A stretch of DNA of 64,000 nucleotides from Trichomonas vaginalis G3. Lineage: Eukaryota; Parabasalia; Trichomonadida; Trichomonadidae. Where the stretch lies: NCBI RefSeq assembly GCF_026262505.1, contig NC_067206.1, positions 28,969,896-29,033,895 of the forward strand, read 5' to 3'. Positions 39,210 to 49,608 of the stretch are shown here, one piece after another; positions within the stretch are counted from its first letter, which is position 1; every line of letters begins with the position of its first letter. The position numbers were made by a program, and so were the translations under genes. The notes beneath the pieces were generated by a model. It worked only from the letters and a program-made list of their open reading frames with translations. It was not told where the DNA came from and did not search any database.

Positions 39210-40075
39210 TCAGCAAAATAAATATATTATGATTATAGGAAATGAGTTTATACAATTAAATTTGAATTTGTGCGATTAATATTATATTTCAAAGATTATT
39301 ATGCAAAATATATGAGAGATTTTTATATCCATCGAAGTGGTTTAGAGAATACTTTGAGATTTTAGAGATTTTTCGAAAGAAATATTGAAAGCAAAGCATT
39401 TATTAAGAAATTGTTGTGAAATGAATACACTTCGATAAGATATTAGATCAGTTTGTTACTTGGCAAAATTAGAGCTGAAGTCATGTTCATAAATGAAGAA
39501 AATGTCTTAGCTATAGCAAACGGTTGTAATGTATTTGAAATATCAATAGTTTTATTGTAACCTGATATCAATGCGATCATAGATATTTTTTGAGAAAGTA
39601 TTTCGGAAATTATGTAATTTGTAAGGATATTGAGGAGCTCTAAAGTTAAAGATTAATTAGGCATGTGATGACAAAGAACTTGTTATAGAGGAAAATCTAG
39701 AATTTTAGAATTTTCAAAATTCATCTGTAACCAAATGGGCATATTGTGAATCATTTAAGGTATGATGGAACACCAATGAGGCATTAGATCAATGTGATAC
39801 ATTAGAAGTTTGTGCGGAAAGTCTGATTAAGAAAAGATGAAAATATGAAATGAAAATACAATATTTCTCTCAATTTTTCAAAAACTCTTTGCATATCGTT
39901 TGGGAATCGGCGCTTCACGCCGCTAATTATATTTTGAGAACAGCTTTGGTTGTTTGTTCGGCAAACTTATTTCAACGAATTACGATTTGCAATCAGATAT
40001 AACGTAATGATATCAGATTGATTTTGACTTTTGATAATAAAAAATTATTAAATAATTTGAAAAGTTATTTTCTTC

Positions 40076-40110
40076 GCTATTTGATTGGCGCTTTGCGCCA
40101 ATCAAATAGC
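40076..40110. repeat. Perfect 16-bp-stem hairpin with 3-base loop
   Basis: Arms GCTATTTGATTGGCGC and its exact complement with loop TTT. Same design as the hairpin at 39171. Confidence 0.9.
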
Positions 40111-40408
40111 TCAGATTAATAATATGATATTATTTTAAATATGATGAAAATTTTTGAGTGAAAACTATCAAAACTAAGTCTTAAAAAATAGATATTTAAA
40201 AATGTTTTTTGATTGTTACACTACTTATGAAAAAATGTCGATTAATCTTCTATATAAGTAGTATATGAGTGCGGGTTTAGTGACTTTTTTTGTTACATCT
40301 ATATATAGACGATGCATTAAAATATATTTATTTATAAATCATTAAAGAATTAACATTAATTTTAAAATAATTTATTTTTTTATCTTTTATAAAAGAAGCT
40401 ATATATAG

Positions 40409-40663
40409 ATGATGTCAGATATTCCGCGATTAATTAAACATTGTTTAAATCCTGAATGGGTTAAACTTCAATTTAAAAATGAAGATTGTGAATTATTAAA
40501 TGAATATGAAAGCCAAAATAAGCTAATGAGGTATAAATATAATGATAAAGAATATTTAATTTCATGGAATCAATGGAGTCATAATCAAAGACCTCATAAA
40601 CGAGAAGAAGAAATTGAAAATAATGAAATGGAAATCATTGATGACATTAAAGAGGATGGAATT

Positions 40664-40664
<1 letters not shown>
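40409..40664 (+). pseudogene. Unidentified host reading frame cut by the second Maverick
   Basis: About 85 codons starting MMSDIPRLIKHCLNPEWVK (or one codon later) run into the 34-base A-run and then Maverick sequence. The readable part is acidic and Lys/Asn-rich (NQWSHNQRPHKREEEIENN). I do not recognise it. Since it ends at the element boundary it is either a gene truncated by the insertion or the start of a dispersed repeat family. Upstream CTATATATAGATG occurs twice in slightly different form. Confidence 0.4.
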
Positions 40665-40698
<34 letters not shown>

Positions 40699-40700
<2 letters not shown>

Positions 40701-40870
40701 AAGTGGGGCTTCCAGGCACTTCGTGCCTTCTAGCCCTGAGGATGATTGGTATAATGAAGTTTTTTTTTCTTGGGGTGGTCTTCCAGGCACTTCGTGCCTT
40801 CTAGCCCACATAAATGAAGTTTTTATTCGGAGGTCTTCCAGGAGCTTTTCACAAATTATATATGTTTTCA
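40699..40870. repeat. Left terminal inverted repeat of Maverick copy 2
   Basis: Reverse-complement match to 4935-5105. It contains two copies of a perfect hairpin GGCAC-TTC-GTGCC, where copy 1 has GGGGC-GCA-GCCCC at the same place: the stem sequence differs but pairing is kept. Confidence 0.8.
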
Positions 40871-41020
40871 TGTTTTGTCAAGACTTCTTCGTAAATGTTT
40901 TGTCAAGACTTCTTCGTAAATGTTTTGTCAAGACTTCTTCGTAAATGTTTTGTCAAGACTTCTTCGTAAATGTTTTGTCAAGACTTCTTCGTAAATGTTT
41001 TGTCAAGACTTCTTCGTAAT
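40871..41020. repeat. Six tandem copies of a 25-bp unit
   Basis: Unit ATGTTTTGTCAAGACTTCTT plus CGTAA, repeated six times at exact 25-bp spacing, with a further single copy near 41,121-41,150 just before the first gene. The position suggests a regulatory or replication-associated role; no proof. Confidence 0.85.
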
Positions 41021-41044
41021 GAGCGTAAATGACCCAAAAATAAT

Positions 41045-41096
41045 GTTTATGTTAGAATGTTAGATCTAACACGTTTTCTAACATGTTTTCTAACAT
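41045..41096. promoter_or_regulatory. GTTAG/CTAAC palindrome cluster upstream of the structural genes
   Basis: GTTAGAATGTTAGATCTAAC followed by two TTTTCTAACAT repeats. Near-identical clusters recur at 51,055-51,216 and, inverted, at 52,187-52,520, all between gene blocks of the same Maverick. Possible promoter or replication element. Confidence 0.5.
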
Positions 41097-41175
41097 CGTA
41101 GAAAACTCATGATTTCATCGTAAATGTTTTGTCAAGACTTCTTCATCGTAAATGTTTTTAACTTCACTTAAAATG

Positions 41176-43332
41176 CCACGTAAGCTACGTAAGAATATAC
41201 GTAAGAGGAAGAGAGCATTGAAACATCCAATAGTAAAACTGACACCACAACAACAGTTGCAACAACAAATGCTGAATGACCCCACTATGTTGCAACAAAT
41301 GTCAAGCAATCCTATGCTTTTAAACCGAGTTGTTGGTGCACAGAGTGGAGGTTTAAGAGCGGCACTTTTAGCGAAAATGGCAGGCTATGGTGGAGCTGCA
41401 GACGGAACAGCTTATAACCCTCAAAGTCAAATGAATTTGAGTTCACTCAAAAATCAAATAGCAGATGTCAAAAAGTCAAACATAGACATACAGAAGCAAA
41501 TAGGTGAAAACGAAAAGAAACTAGAATATGACAGACACACAAAGAAACTCAATGAGTTAAACGTAGAGAAAAAGAAGAAAGAAGAACAACTGAAAGAACT
41601 AAGTACAGAGGAATATGCGAAAAAAGTGTCAGAAAAAGCAGCAGAAGTAGCAAAAATGGAACAAGATGTTATAAATTTGAAAAACCATACTACTCAATAT
41701 AAAATACTGAAAGATGAAGAGATAAAACAAAAAGCCCTGAAGACATATATGGATAGCGATGAGTATAAAAAGGAAGTTGAAGCAAATGTAAAGGCAGAAA
41801 AACTTTTACAGTTGCAAAACCAAACCGTACAGTATGAAAACTTAGCACAAGAAAGTAAAAATAACGACGCAGCCATGCAAAAGGCAATGAAAAGCGCAGA
41901 ATATATAAAAGCTAATAATGACTGGTTAGATGCCCAAGCCAACGCTAAAGCAGCCCAACTCATAGGGTCAATAAGGACAAAAATACAAGCGGATGAAGAC
42001 AGTTCAAATGAAGCTTTAACAAATGCTGACTTTAAGAACGCTTTCGAAGCTCTTCATAGTAAGGTGAAACAAGTGAACGACTTCTCATCTGGAAAGAAAC
42101 TGAAGTCTGAAGGTTTCGACAAAGAGTTAAAAGAAGTAGCACAAAATATGACGAAAATAACAGATGCAGCAACGAGACAGGCAGTTCAAAGTGCCTATGA
42201 CGCCGTTAGAGCAACTGTTGTGAAAAGTCAAGAAAAAGAGTTACAACAGACCAAAACAGACCTAGTAAATGCTTTCTTAAGAACGAAAAGTCAGGTAGGA
42301 CATTATGCTGCAGATGGAACATATGTGCCAGCTGGTGGAACTTATATACTAGCTAGTGGAACTTATATACCACCAAACCCTCCAAGAGAAGCACCTGCAC
42401 CAGGACTACCTAAAACATTTACATCGTCACATGGACACAGACACAGGCATGCACCAAAACCAACACAGCAACCAACAGTTCAAAATCCAGCACCACAACC
42501 AACAGTTCAAAACACTGCACCACAACCAACAGTTCAAAACACTGCACCACAACCAACAGTTCAAAACACTGCAGCACAACCAACAGTTCAAAACACTGCA
42601 CCACAACAACCACAAACAGAGCAAGGACATAAAAGAAGTAGAGAACAAGGAAACCAAGAATTCTTAAAAATGCTTAAGGAAAATTATGGTTACCCAGATA
42701 CTCTTGACTTTAGTGACAGATATAAAGAAGCTATTAGAAAGTTCAAGGAAGGAAATACTGACCCGGACCTATTTAGCTTTATGGTTCAGCACCAAATGGG
42801 ATATAATTTCAAACCTGGAAAATACAAGCTCGCTAAGGGATATGATTTAATAGCATATCATCCAAATGACATGGATGAATTTACTCCGAGATATTTGGTG
42901 TCAGAGATAAATGATAATTCAACTATCTTCATGAAACGCGTAAAAAATAGAGACGGAACGAAAGAAGAAAGGGTTATGAATGCGGATGGCTTAAATAGGG
43001 AACTTGTTGAAAACGGTCTCGGAATATATGAAATGCCAGCAGATGAGGTACAAGAAACTCCACAGGAAGAAGTTCAGATACAACCAGACATGGAAGAAAT
43101 AGTTCAGCAACAACAGCTAGAAGAGCCTGAAGGAAACGAACAAGTCACTCCTTTGGAAACTAACTTCACAGAACTAGATGAAGATTTGGAACAGCCGAAA
43201 AATCTTGACCCTCAACAAGAGTATGCGGAGAATATGGAATATTTCCAAGAGTCTAAAAAAAATTCGGCTGACATAGTAGAAGAATATCGAAAAAATGTTT
43301 GCCGACATACAAAAGACTCCAGCACCAGATGA
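41176..43332 (+). CDS. Large Maverick structural-type protein with coiled coil and PTVQN repeats
   Basis: About 718 residues from MPRKLRKNIRKRK (41176). A basic N terminus is followed by a Gln-rich segment, a long Lys/Glu-rich coiled coil (~100-350), a His-rich stretch, five PQPTVQN repeats (~440-480) and an acidic Gln/Glu-rich end. It is the first gene after the left terminal repeat and overlaps the next gene by about 40 bases. Family unknown to me; a virion or terminal-protein-like role would be a guess. Looks whole or nearly so. Confidence 0.55.
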   Translation, partial: PRKLRKNIRKRKRALKHPIVKLTPQQQLQQQMLNDPTMLQQMSSNPMLLNRVVGAQSGGLRAALLAKMAGYGGAADGTAYNPQSQMNLSSLKNQIADVKKSNIDIQKQIGENEKKLEYDRHTKKLNELNVEKKKKEEQLKELSTEEYAKKVSEKAAEVAKMEQDVINLKNHTTQYKILKDEEIKQKALKTYMDSDEYKKEVEANVKAEKLLQLQNQTVQYENLAQESKNNDAAMQKAMKSAEYIKANNDWLDAQANAKAAQLIGSIRTKIQADEDSSNEALTNADFKNAFEALHSKVKQVNDFSSGKKLKSEGFDKELKEVAQNMTKITDAATRQAVQSAYDAVRATVVKSQEKELQQTKTDLVNAFLRTKSQVGHYAADGTYVPAGGTYILASGTYIPPNPPREAPAPGLPKTFTSSHGHRHRHAPKPTQQPTVQNPAPQPTVQNTAPQPTVQNTAPQPTVQNTAAQPTVQNTAPQQPQTEQGHKRSREQGNQEFLKMLKENYGYPDTLDFSDRYKEAIRKFKEGNTDPDLFSFMVQHQMGYNFKPGKYKLAKGYDLIAYHPNDMDEFTPRYLVSEINDNSTIFMKRVKNRDGTKEERVMNADGLNRELVENGLGIYEMPADEVQETPQEEVQIQPDMEEIVQQQQLEEPEGNEQVTPLETNFTELDEDLEQPKNLDPQQEYAENMEYFQESKKNSADIVEEYRKNVCRHTKDSSTR

Positions 43333-44545
43333 AAATATTCAGCATAGAATGGAAGCACTGAAAGAAAATGTACACAAATACAACAACCCTTTTTACTTAC
43401 GAGCATTTAACGTTCAATCTTCGGATGAACTCGGTGAAGATAAAAGGTTAAATTTCAAGAAAACATATAGAAATGAAACATTGTTTAAAGTTCATTCAGA
43501 ACCTAACCAAGATGGAAACAAACCTACTTTTGTTTCTGCAGACGATGGAACTACAATGAGATGGGGTCATAAAGCTAATCCAGATAGGTGGTTCATAAAC
43601 TTACAACCACAATTCCAAGAAGTTGTAGACGCAATGGAAGTCAATGGTGAACCAGATATAGCTGGTATTTTCAGCGCGGCTTTAATGCCATTGAAAGATA
43701 TGAAACATGCAGATATTTTGGACCAGTATGAAATGAACATGGCTGATGGAAATATAACACCTGACGTTCTAGAACATTTATCTCAAAGAACTACACAGAA
43801 CCATAGAGATGGTATATTTGGTGAAGAGTTTAGAAAGAAAGTTAGGGAGAGCGAAGGAAGAGAACCTATTGTACATGACCTTGCAAACGAAAGTTTACAA
43901 AATGTCATAAAAACTTACTTTGCAGACAATGAACCGAGAAGGGATGAATATTTAAGAAAACTCAAATGGACAGTACCAAATGAAATGTTAGTATTGAAAA
44001 ACATGTTCCTTGACAAAATAAAACCAACTACAGAAATAAACGACGCAAGACTGAAAGATTGGGTAAAAGCTTTCCCATTCACAAAAGATATTGTTGGTAA
44101 CATGGAAAGAAAACCAGAATGGCTACAAAAACATATATTTGGAAACGAGCATATTCCATATGGACAGGCACTGTTTGAAGAGCTTGAACCAGAAACTCAG
44201 GAAAGAGTCATGCAAACAATACGCGAAGACTCAAATACAGACTATGACAAAATCTTTCTAGGATATAGGTTACCTGAGATGGGCGACCAGAGCCAAAAGG
44301 CAAAAAGGACATGGGAAATTTGCAACATACTAGATGAACATAATGCAAAGATGCAACAACTTCAAGCAGAGGGCAAGTTACCAAAAGCGACACCAAAGAA
44401 GAAGAGAAGAGTAGAACAAAGTGAAAGTAGTGAAGAAGTAACTTCATCTAGTGAAAGTAGTGGCAATGAAGGAAAAAGAAGAGTTAAAAACTCAGTCAGG
44501 AAGAAAGTAAAGCTTGGTCGGAGTGGGTTCTATTATGACATATAA
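43295..44545 (+). CDS. Maverick protein of unknown function, basic serine-rich tail
   Basis: A 416-residue frame that looks whole, directly upstream of the capsid-type gene. It is mostly charged and helical, without membrane segments, and ends with a KKKRRVEQ stretch, a Ser/Glu tract and a basic end (RKKVKLGRSGFYYDI). Position and composition suggest a structural or DNA-binding protein. Its start overlaps the preceding gene. Not recognised. Confidence 0.5.
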   Translation: MFADIQKTPAPDENIQHRMEALKENVHKYNNPFYLRAFNVQSSDELGEDKRLNFKKTYRNETLFKVHSEPNQDGNKPTFVSADDGTTMRWGHKANPDRWFINLQPQFQEVVDAMEVNGEPDIAGIFSAALMPLKDMKHADILDQYEMNMADGNITPDVLEHLSQRTTQNHRDGIFGEEFRKKVRESEGREPIVHDLANESLQNVIKTYFADNEPRRDEYLRKLKWTVPNEMLVLKNMFLDKIKPTTEINDARLKDWVKAFPFTKDIVGNMERKPEWLQKHIFGNEHIPYGQALFEELEPETQERVMQTIREDSNTDYDKIFLGYRLPEMGDQSQKAKRTWEICNILDEHNAKMQQLQAEGKLPKATPKKKRRVEQSESSEEVTSSSESSGNEGKRRVKNSVRKKVKLGRSGFYYDI

Positions 44546-44577
44546 ATCCAACTATTCTATATTTTTACTCATATGAA

Positions 44578-46173
44578 ATGTACGCCGCTCAGAATATAAC
44601 GCCAACAGTTTTGGATGCTATGAATGGAAATGTTTCCGAATGGTATAACGAATGCGACAATGCCATTAGAAGGTCAGAAATAGTTCCTGGAACTTACGAA
44701 TATACAACTGCTGTTTCTTATGGAAACGTAGGTGAGTTTGGAGAAGGTTCTTCAACAACAGTAGATATTGCTTGCGACAGGTTTCATATTATTTCTATTG
44801 ACAACTCATTCTTATACGTGGAACAAGACATTGAAATAAAACCTTCTGCCAAGTTGTCTGACAAGAAAGGTTGCAATGGAATTTTCTATGTCGGATACCA
44901 ATATGCTCCAGAAGTTTTCATGGGATATAAGATATATTCTAACTCTGACTTAGTTCAAACAGTAACATGGGCAAACTATGAATGGTTCGCTTTGAGAAAC
45001 TCAGTACAACCACAAGCTAGAGAACAAACAGACCAGTATGCAACATTGAGAAAATAAGAAGACTTGACCCTAACGTTCCAGGAGTTTATGTTAACCTTTC
45101 TGGTTCAGATGGAAATGCAGTCACTAAAGTAAAACTGAAACTTAGAGTTCCTTTGTCATCTTTCCTCATCTTCAGGTTTTTAAGATACTTGCCAAACTGG
45201 GCAGGAAAAATTTCTATCGAACTTACTCCAAGCAAAAATAACTTAGTCATTGCACCAACACAAGACCCATTCACATTACAGTAGCTGGAACGTGGAGCCA
45301 ATTCTGACTTTTGCAAAGACAAAGTTGACTTAGACTTTGGTTTCTCAAACTCAACACTGAAGTAAACTACTATTTCAATGCTGCTGGAACTGCTTGGGAC
45401 CCAGTTAAGTTCACATGCGAAAAGTTTGAATGCAAGAGAATAGAAAGCAGACTTGCAGTCTATATGTTGGACCCAGATATTTCAAATGCTTTAGCTGCCA
45501 AATATATTGCAGTTCCACTTATGTTCCCTATACACCAAATATCTGTCAAAGACTTTGCAGGTGAAGTTGGAAACCAAAGTGCTGACCCAGGTGCAAGAAC
45601 AGATATTGCTTAACAACTGCAATGAAACATGCAGATACTATGTTTGTACTGTTCAGACGAACTATAAATGACTATTCTTGCTTCTACAACCCTGGTATTA
45701 AATACCATATAAACATAGATGGCAAATATTATCCAAGAGAAGAATATTCTACAGTTGAGGATATGAGGTCATACAACTTGACATTAGATGCTATGAACTT
45801 TAACAACAACTTCACAACAACCATTAACCCTGAAATGCAAAGTTCTATTATGCCATATGTGAAAGTATGGACTCATACAGGAGCTCAAAAAACTCAATAT
45901 ACAAATGGAGACCGTTCAAACTTTTGGCTTGGCATTCCATTTGCTGACTCAGAAGACTTTATGGGTGGTATTTCAACTGTTGGTACAGTTCAAATACAAT
46001 ATACTGGTGACAGAGACGGTCCAGATGAATTGAGAGCAAAGAAGTTTACAAAACCAATAGCACTTTTCACGGAAGATGCTCTTTTGAAGATTCGTTCGAT
46101 GAAACCTGCTGGGGCTCCTCAGATTGGTATAACGACAGCTTCCATCGAGCAGATTTTGGCAGCAGGTCAGTAA
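44578..46173 (+). pseudogene. Major capsid-type protein (double jelly-roll candidate), broken
   Basis: Region encoding a strand-rich protein of capsid size, starting MYAAQNITPTVLDAMNGNV. Segments such as FHIISIDNSFLYVEQDIEI, FLRYLPNWAGKISIELTP and FMGGISTVGTVQIQY, with position between structural genes and the small plus-strand genes, fit the Polinton major capsid protein. Identification rests on size, composition and context, not on a search. Broken, with roughly three breaks. Confidence 0.6.
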
Positions 46174-46486
46174 GTTGTTCTTGAACTGACTTCTCTCCGT
46201 CAAATATTGACAGTACGCCAGTTTTGACATAAAATTGTATTATAAACTTACCTTTAGAAATATCTGTAAGTTTTGTTGTTATATTTTTGTCTGCTTCAAG
46301 AACTTTCACCATTTCGGTTATACCAACTTTCTTTGCTTTATGAAAATATTTTGGTTCAGCAAATATTGCTATTCTATAACATTTTCCATTGTTTGTGTAA
46401 AGAACTATTCTGTCAATGTATTTGTATTGTTTGTGTGTGTAAACTTTGTTCTGCTTCAATTCGAAGAGATACTCAAATACGTCCAT
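46067..46486 (-). CDS. Small Maverick protein, unknown function
   Basis: A 139-residue minus-strand frame (MDVFEYLFELKQNKVYTHKQ), overlapping the 3' end of the capsid gene on the other strand and divergent from the next plus-strand gene across only 18 bases. Strand-rich, no motif recognised. Looks whole. Confidence 0.5.
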   Translation of the reverse strand: MDVFEYLFELKQNKVYTHKQYKYIDRIVLYTNNGKCYRIAIFAEPKYFHKAKKVGITEMVKVLEADKNITTKLTDISKGKFIIQFYVKTGVLSIFDGEKSVQEQLTDLLPKSARWKLSLYQSEEPQQVSSNESSKEHLP

Positions 46487-46504
46487 CTTTTTATTCTAAG
46501 TAAA

Positions 46505-46879
46505 ATGTCATTTCCGAAAAATAGAAGCGTAAGTGTTTCAAAAGGTTTAATGGCGGTGGCAGATGTGAAGTTAAATTCACCAACTCAAACAAACAGTCAA
46601 AGTGTTATTGTCAATGTCAAAGAAAGAGATGTTGAAATGGGGAAACCATACGAAGACCAAGATGGTATAACAATAGTTCCTGTAAAAGAACAACCAACAT
46701 ACCCTGAAGTTAGCAGAGACTTAAGTTCTGTTGCAGATATTCGAAACGACTACCAACAACTTAAAGACAAACTTAAAACTCAGGAGAAGATTTGTCAAGC
46801 TTTAGGTATAATGTTAAACTTGGTCGAGCACAACCCTGTAAAAGTGAACTCATATGTCATCGCACCTCATGAATTTTGA
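46505..46879 (+). CDS. Small Maverick protein, unknown function
   Basis: About 124 residues from MSFPKNRSVSVSKGLMAVAD. The polar N-terminal half is followed by a helical segment (SSVADIRNDYQQLKDKLKTQEK). It starts after a TTTTATTCTAAGTAAAATG leader resembling those before other genes of this element. It overlaps the next gene by a few bases. Looks whole. Confidence 0.5.
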   Translation: MSFPKNRSVSVSKGLMAVADVKLNSPTQTNSQSVIVNVKERDVEMGKPYEDQDGITIVPVKEQPTYPEVSRDLSSVADIRNDYQQLKDKLKTQEKICQALGIMLNLVEHNPVKVNSYVIAPHEF

Positions 46880-47085
46880 AAGAACTATTGAAACTTTTGA
46901 CAGAGGCAGACGATATAAACATCAAAGAAATAGAACCCGACATTGCTTGCTGTGGTGTTTCATATAATGTCATTGACAAGATATACGTTATGAAAGGAGG
47001 TGAAACGTTGAACTTAAAATATAGTTTCCCAGACGTCATAAAAATATTTGACGACCACAACATTTCATTAAAATTTAGTTGCTAA
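46876..47085 (+). CDS. Very small Maverick protein
   Basis: A 69-residue frame (MKELLKLLTEADDINIKEIE) packed between two plus-strand genes with overlaps at both ends. No function recognised; support is the tight packing. Confidence 0.4.
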   Translation: MKELLKLLTEADDINIKEIEPDIACCGVSYNVIDKIYVMKGGETLNLKYSFPDVIKIFDDHNISLKFSC

Positions 47086-47089
47086 GTAA

Positions 47090-47881
47090 ATGGCAGAAGA
47101 TAGTGGTTTATACTATTACGACTAAAAACCCTGAGTCATATAATTCTATAACAACAAACTTACAAAGTCCTCAAGGACGATATTGTAAACTGACCTTAAA
47201 CACGATGACGACTAAAGCCTGTTTTGCTCTTTTGACACCAGAAGACTTTGTTGTTGTGAATGGTAAAAAATACTTCTTTGAAGATACTTACTCAGATATA
47301 CCACCAACAGGTTTTGTTGACTTATTTAATACTTTAAGGACGGATGTAACATGTGCTGCAACTAGAGCAGGTTTCATTATGTTTGGATGTCCGACTGAGT
47401 TTAGTATAAACGATATGAGCTATAATACAAAACTTATATCTGGTTTTTACTACCAACAGTTTCCTATAACAGGAAAAGGTGTCATACAAGGAATGTCTGT
47501 TCCATTGACTTTAAGTACACCTATTTATATATTGTTTCAAACTTAGGTTCAAAGTGCTATTCGAATGTCGACAGAAACTACTATGACCAAAAGATACTCA
47601 TGCGTATAAACAACACTTTCTCTGCTGGTTTGCCTATTGTTCATTCGAATGCAGAGTTTTCAGCTTTAGAACTCAAACACTTTAGCAAAATAAACTTAAC
47701 CTTAGTTGACGCAAACTTTGTTCCTGTAAAACTTTTATGTCCTATGTATTTGTCAATGACGGCAGAAAGTTTCGAATTGGAAGATGCAACTGGTGAAAGT
47801 ATTGTACTACAAGAACAACTTCAACAACAAATAGCTCAAGAACAACAAATGCAACAAATGCAACAACAAAGTCAAGAATAA
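47090..47881 (+). pseudogene. Minor capsid (penton) candidate of the Maverick, broken
   Basis: Plus-strand region of ~260 codons with many short hydrophobic strands (GRYCKLTLNTMTTKACFALL, FSKINLTLVDANFVPVKLL) and a Gln-rich end (QEQQMQQMQQQSQE). In Polintons a minor, penton-type capsid protein lies near the major one; size and strand content fit, but no motif proves it. Broken at about one place. Confidence 0.4.
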
Positions 47882-47910
47882 AAAAAATATTTTTTTTTAT
47901 TTTTATAAAA

Positions 47911-49140
47911 ATGTACAGAATAGACGTTTCAGATTTTTATGACTTCCAAGCGTTCAGAAATATGTGTCCATTTGAGACTATAACAAAGCAGTCGAGAATT
48001 TGAAACGTTTAGTCATTTATGTTGACTCTGCCCCAGAATGTTATTCATGAAAGAATGGGATGTTGTCTTTAACAAACCAAGAGCAACAATAGTTTCAGAA
48101 CAAGAATGTAGACAGAAACTTAAGAAAATAAAAGTCGTACAAGTTGGTATGAAGATGTTAGATGCTTGGGATATCTTATTGTCAAAGTTAGAAGATTTTT
48201 CAGTTCGTGGTATAAAGTTCTATACACCATCTCCAAACTTCTATTCTATCTTCACTGGATATAAATACGAACAAGTAGAATGGAAAGAAAATGTTATAGA
48301 AGCTTGGTTAGACCATGTCAAAGAAATTATATGCAATGGAAACGAAAGAGTCTATGAGTATATCTTATGTTGGTTTGCAAACATCTTACAACATCCAAGT
48401 GCTAAAAATGAAACTGCTCTCATTATAATTGGAAAACAAGGAACAGGTAAGAACACTTTCTTTACAGATATCTTATGCAAACTGTTAGAGGGCTATTCGA
48501 ACCCGAATATGACAAACTTAGAAAACATCTGCGGTAAATTTAACTCTTCAATAGAGAATATGAAACTTATAGTATGTAACGAACTTCAAAGTATAGATAC
48601 AACAAAGTTTTAAACTCAGATGCTTTGAAGAGTCTTATAACAGACAAAGTTGGAGTTGTTGAAAGAAAGTATAAAGACCAAAGAGTTTGTGAAAATGTTG
48701 CAAATTTCATCATGGTTTCAAACAATGTTGTTCCGATGAAGTTAGAAAGTTCTGACAGAAGATATGTAGTTGTCAGAACGTCAGATTCTCATATGCAAGA
48801 TACAGAATATTTTGACGACTTAGCAGAAACTTTGACACCTAACTTTTACAACCACTTGTTCTCATATTTCATGACATTAGATATTTCAAAGTTCAATCCA
48901 AGACAAATTCCACATACCGAAGAAGACAAACATTGTTAGAAGCAAACAAGAGTGTATATGAACTGTTTATAGATGAGACTAACTTTGTGTTTAGATGAAA
49001 GGTCATTGTACGATGAATATAAACAATATTGTCAAGAGTATGGTTATATGGCAGCGTCTAAACGAACATTCTTGGCAAATGTCAAAAATCTTTTAGACAT
49101 ACAGAACGGCGTATATACAAAGAAAAATTTTTCTGAGTAA
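47911..49140 (+). pseudogene. Superfamily 3 (D5/primase-associated) helicase, broken
   Basis: Region with the Walker A motif GKQGTGKNTF, followed by the acidic/ELQS segment (KLIVCNELQSID) and a VSNNVVPMK sensor-type motif. This is the pattern of SF3 helicases encoded by large DNA viruses, virophages and some Polintons. It would unwind DNA during replication with the polymerase at 56.5-58.5 kb. It is broken, with several breaks. Confidence 0.75.
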
Positions 49141-49173
49141 ATTTAAAAAAATATTTTTTTATCCGATAGAAAA

Positions 49174-49592
49174 GATGACGAAATATATTTCAGTCAACAA
49201 GTACATGACAGGTCAAAGAAGAACTAGACCCATTCGCTTATTTGAATGTTTACTTCTACCATTTTGAAAAGTCTACATTTGACAAAGTTTGGAACATCGA
49301 ACCAGTTAAGTTTGCTATTGTGACTAAAAATGGTGCGAAATTTGAAGACTTAGACATAGAAGGTTTGTTAGCAGTCAAAGAAAATTTTGACAGAAGGTTT
49401 TCAAACCTTAAAGAAGGCAAAGCATACAAACTTGTTATACCTTATGAACCAAAGAAAGCAGACGACTATGAATATTATGAGTCTAAGATAGTTGAAGTTC
49501 AAGGTAAATTGGGTAAAAAGATTTTAGAGTCTAAGCCAGTGTTTGCTCCTAAAGAGGAAGAGAACATTGACATTGACCCAGAAATGTTCTAA
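49174..49592 (+). pseudogene. Small Maverick protein, unknown function
   Basis: About 135 codons, Lys/Glu-rich, with the readable part YFYHFEKSTFDKVWNIEPVK and an acidic end (EENIDIDPEMF). It lies between the helicase and a convergent minus-strand gene. Could be a single-stranded-DNA-binding or similar replication protein by position only. Broken once or so. Confidence 0.4.
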
Positions 49593-49608
49593 AAATAAAA
49601 TTTTATTT

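Larger units (their letters stand above)
38580..40408. other. Spacer with three GC-rich mini-hairpins
   Basis: AT-rich DNA without a supported gene. It holds perfect hairpins at 39171-39209, 39908-39922 and 40076-40110, and a direct repeat CTATATATAGA-GATG near 40,303 and 40,398. Confidence 0.55.

Noticed and set aside
40665-40698. A-run as the tail of a retroposed element
   Set aside because: It borders a Maverick terminal repeat, and the mirrored tract occurs at the other copy; no retroposon body is present.
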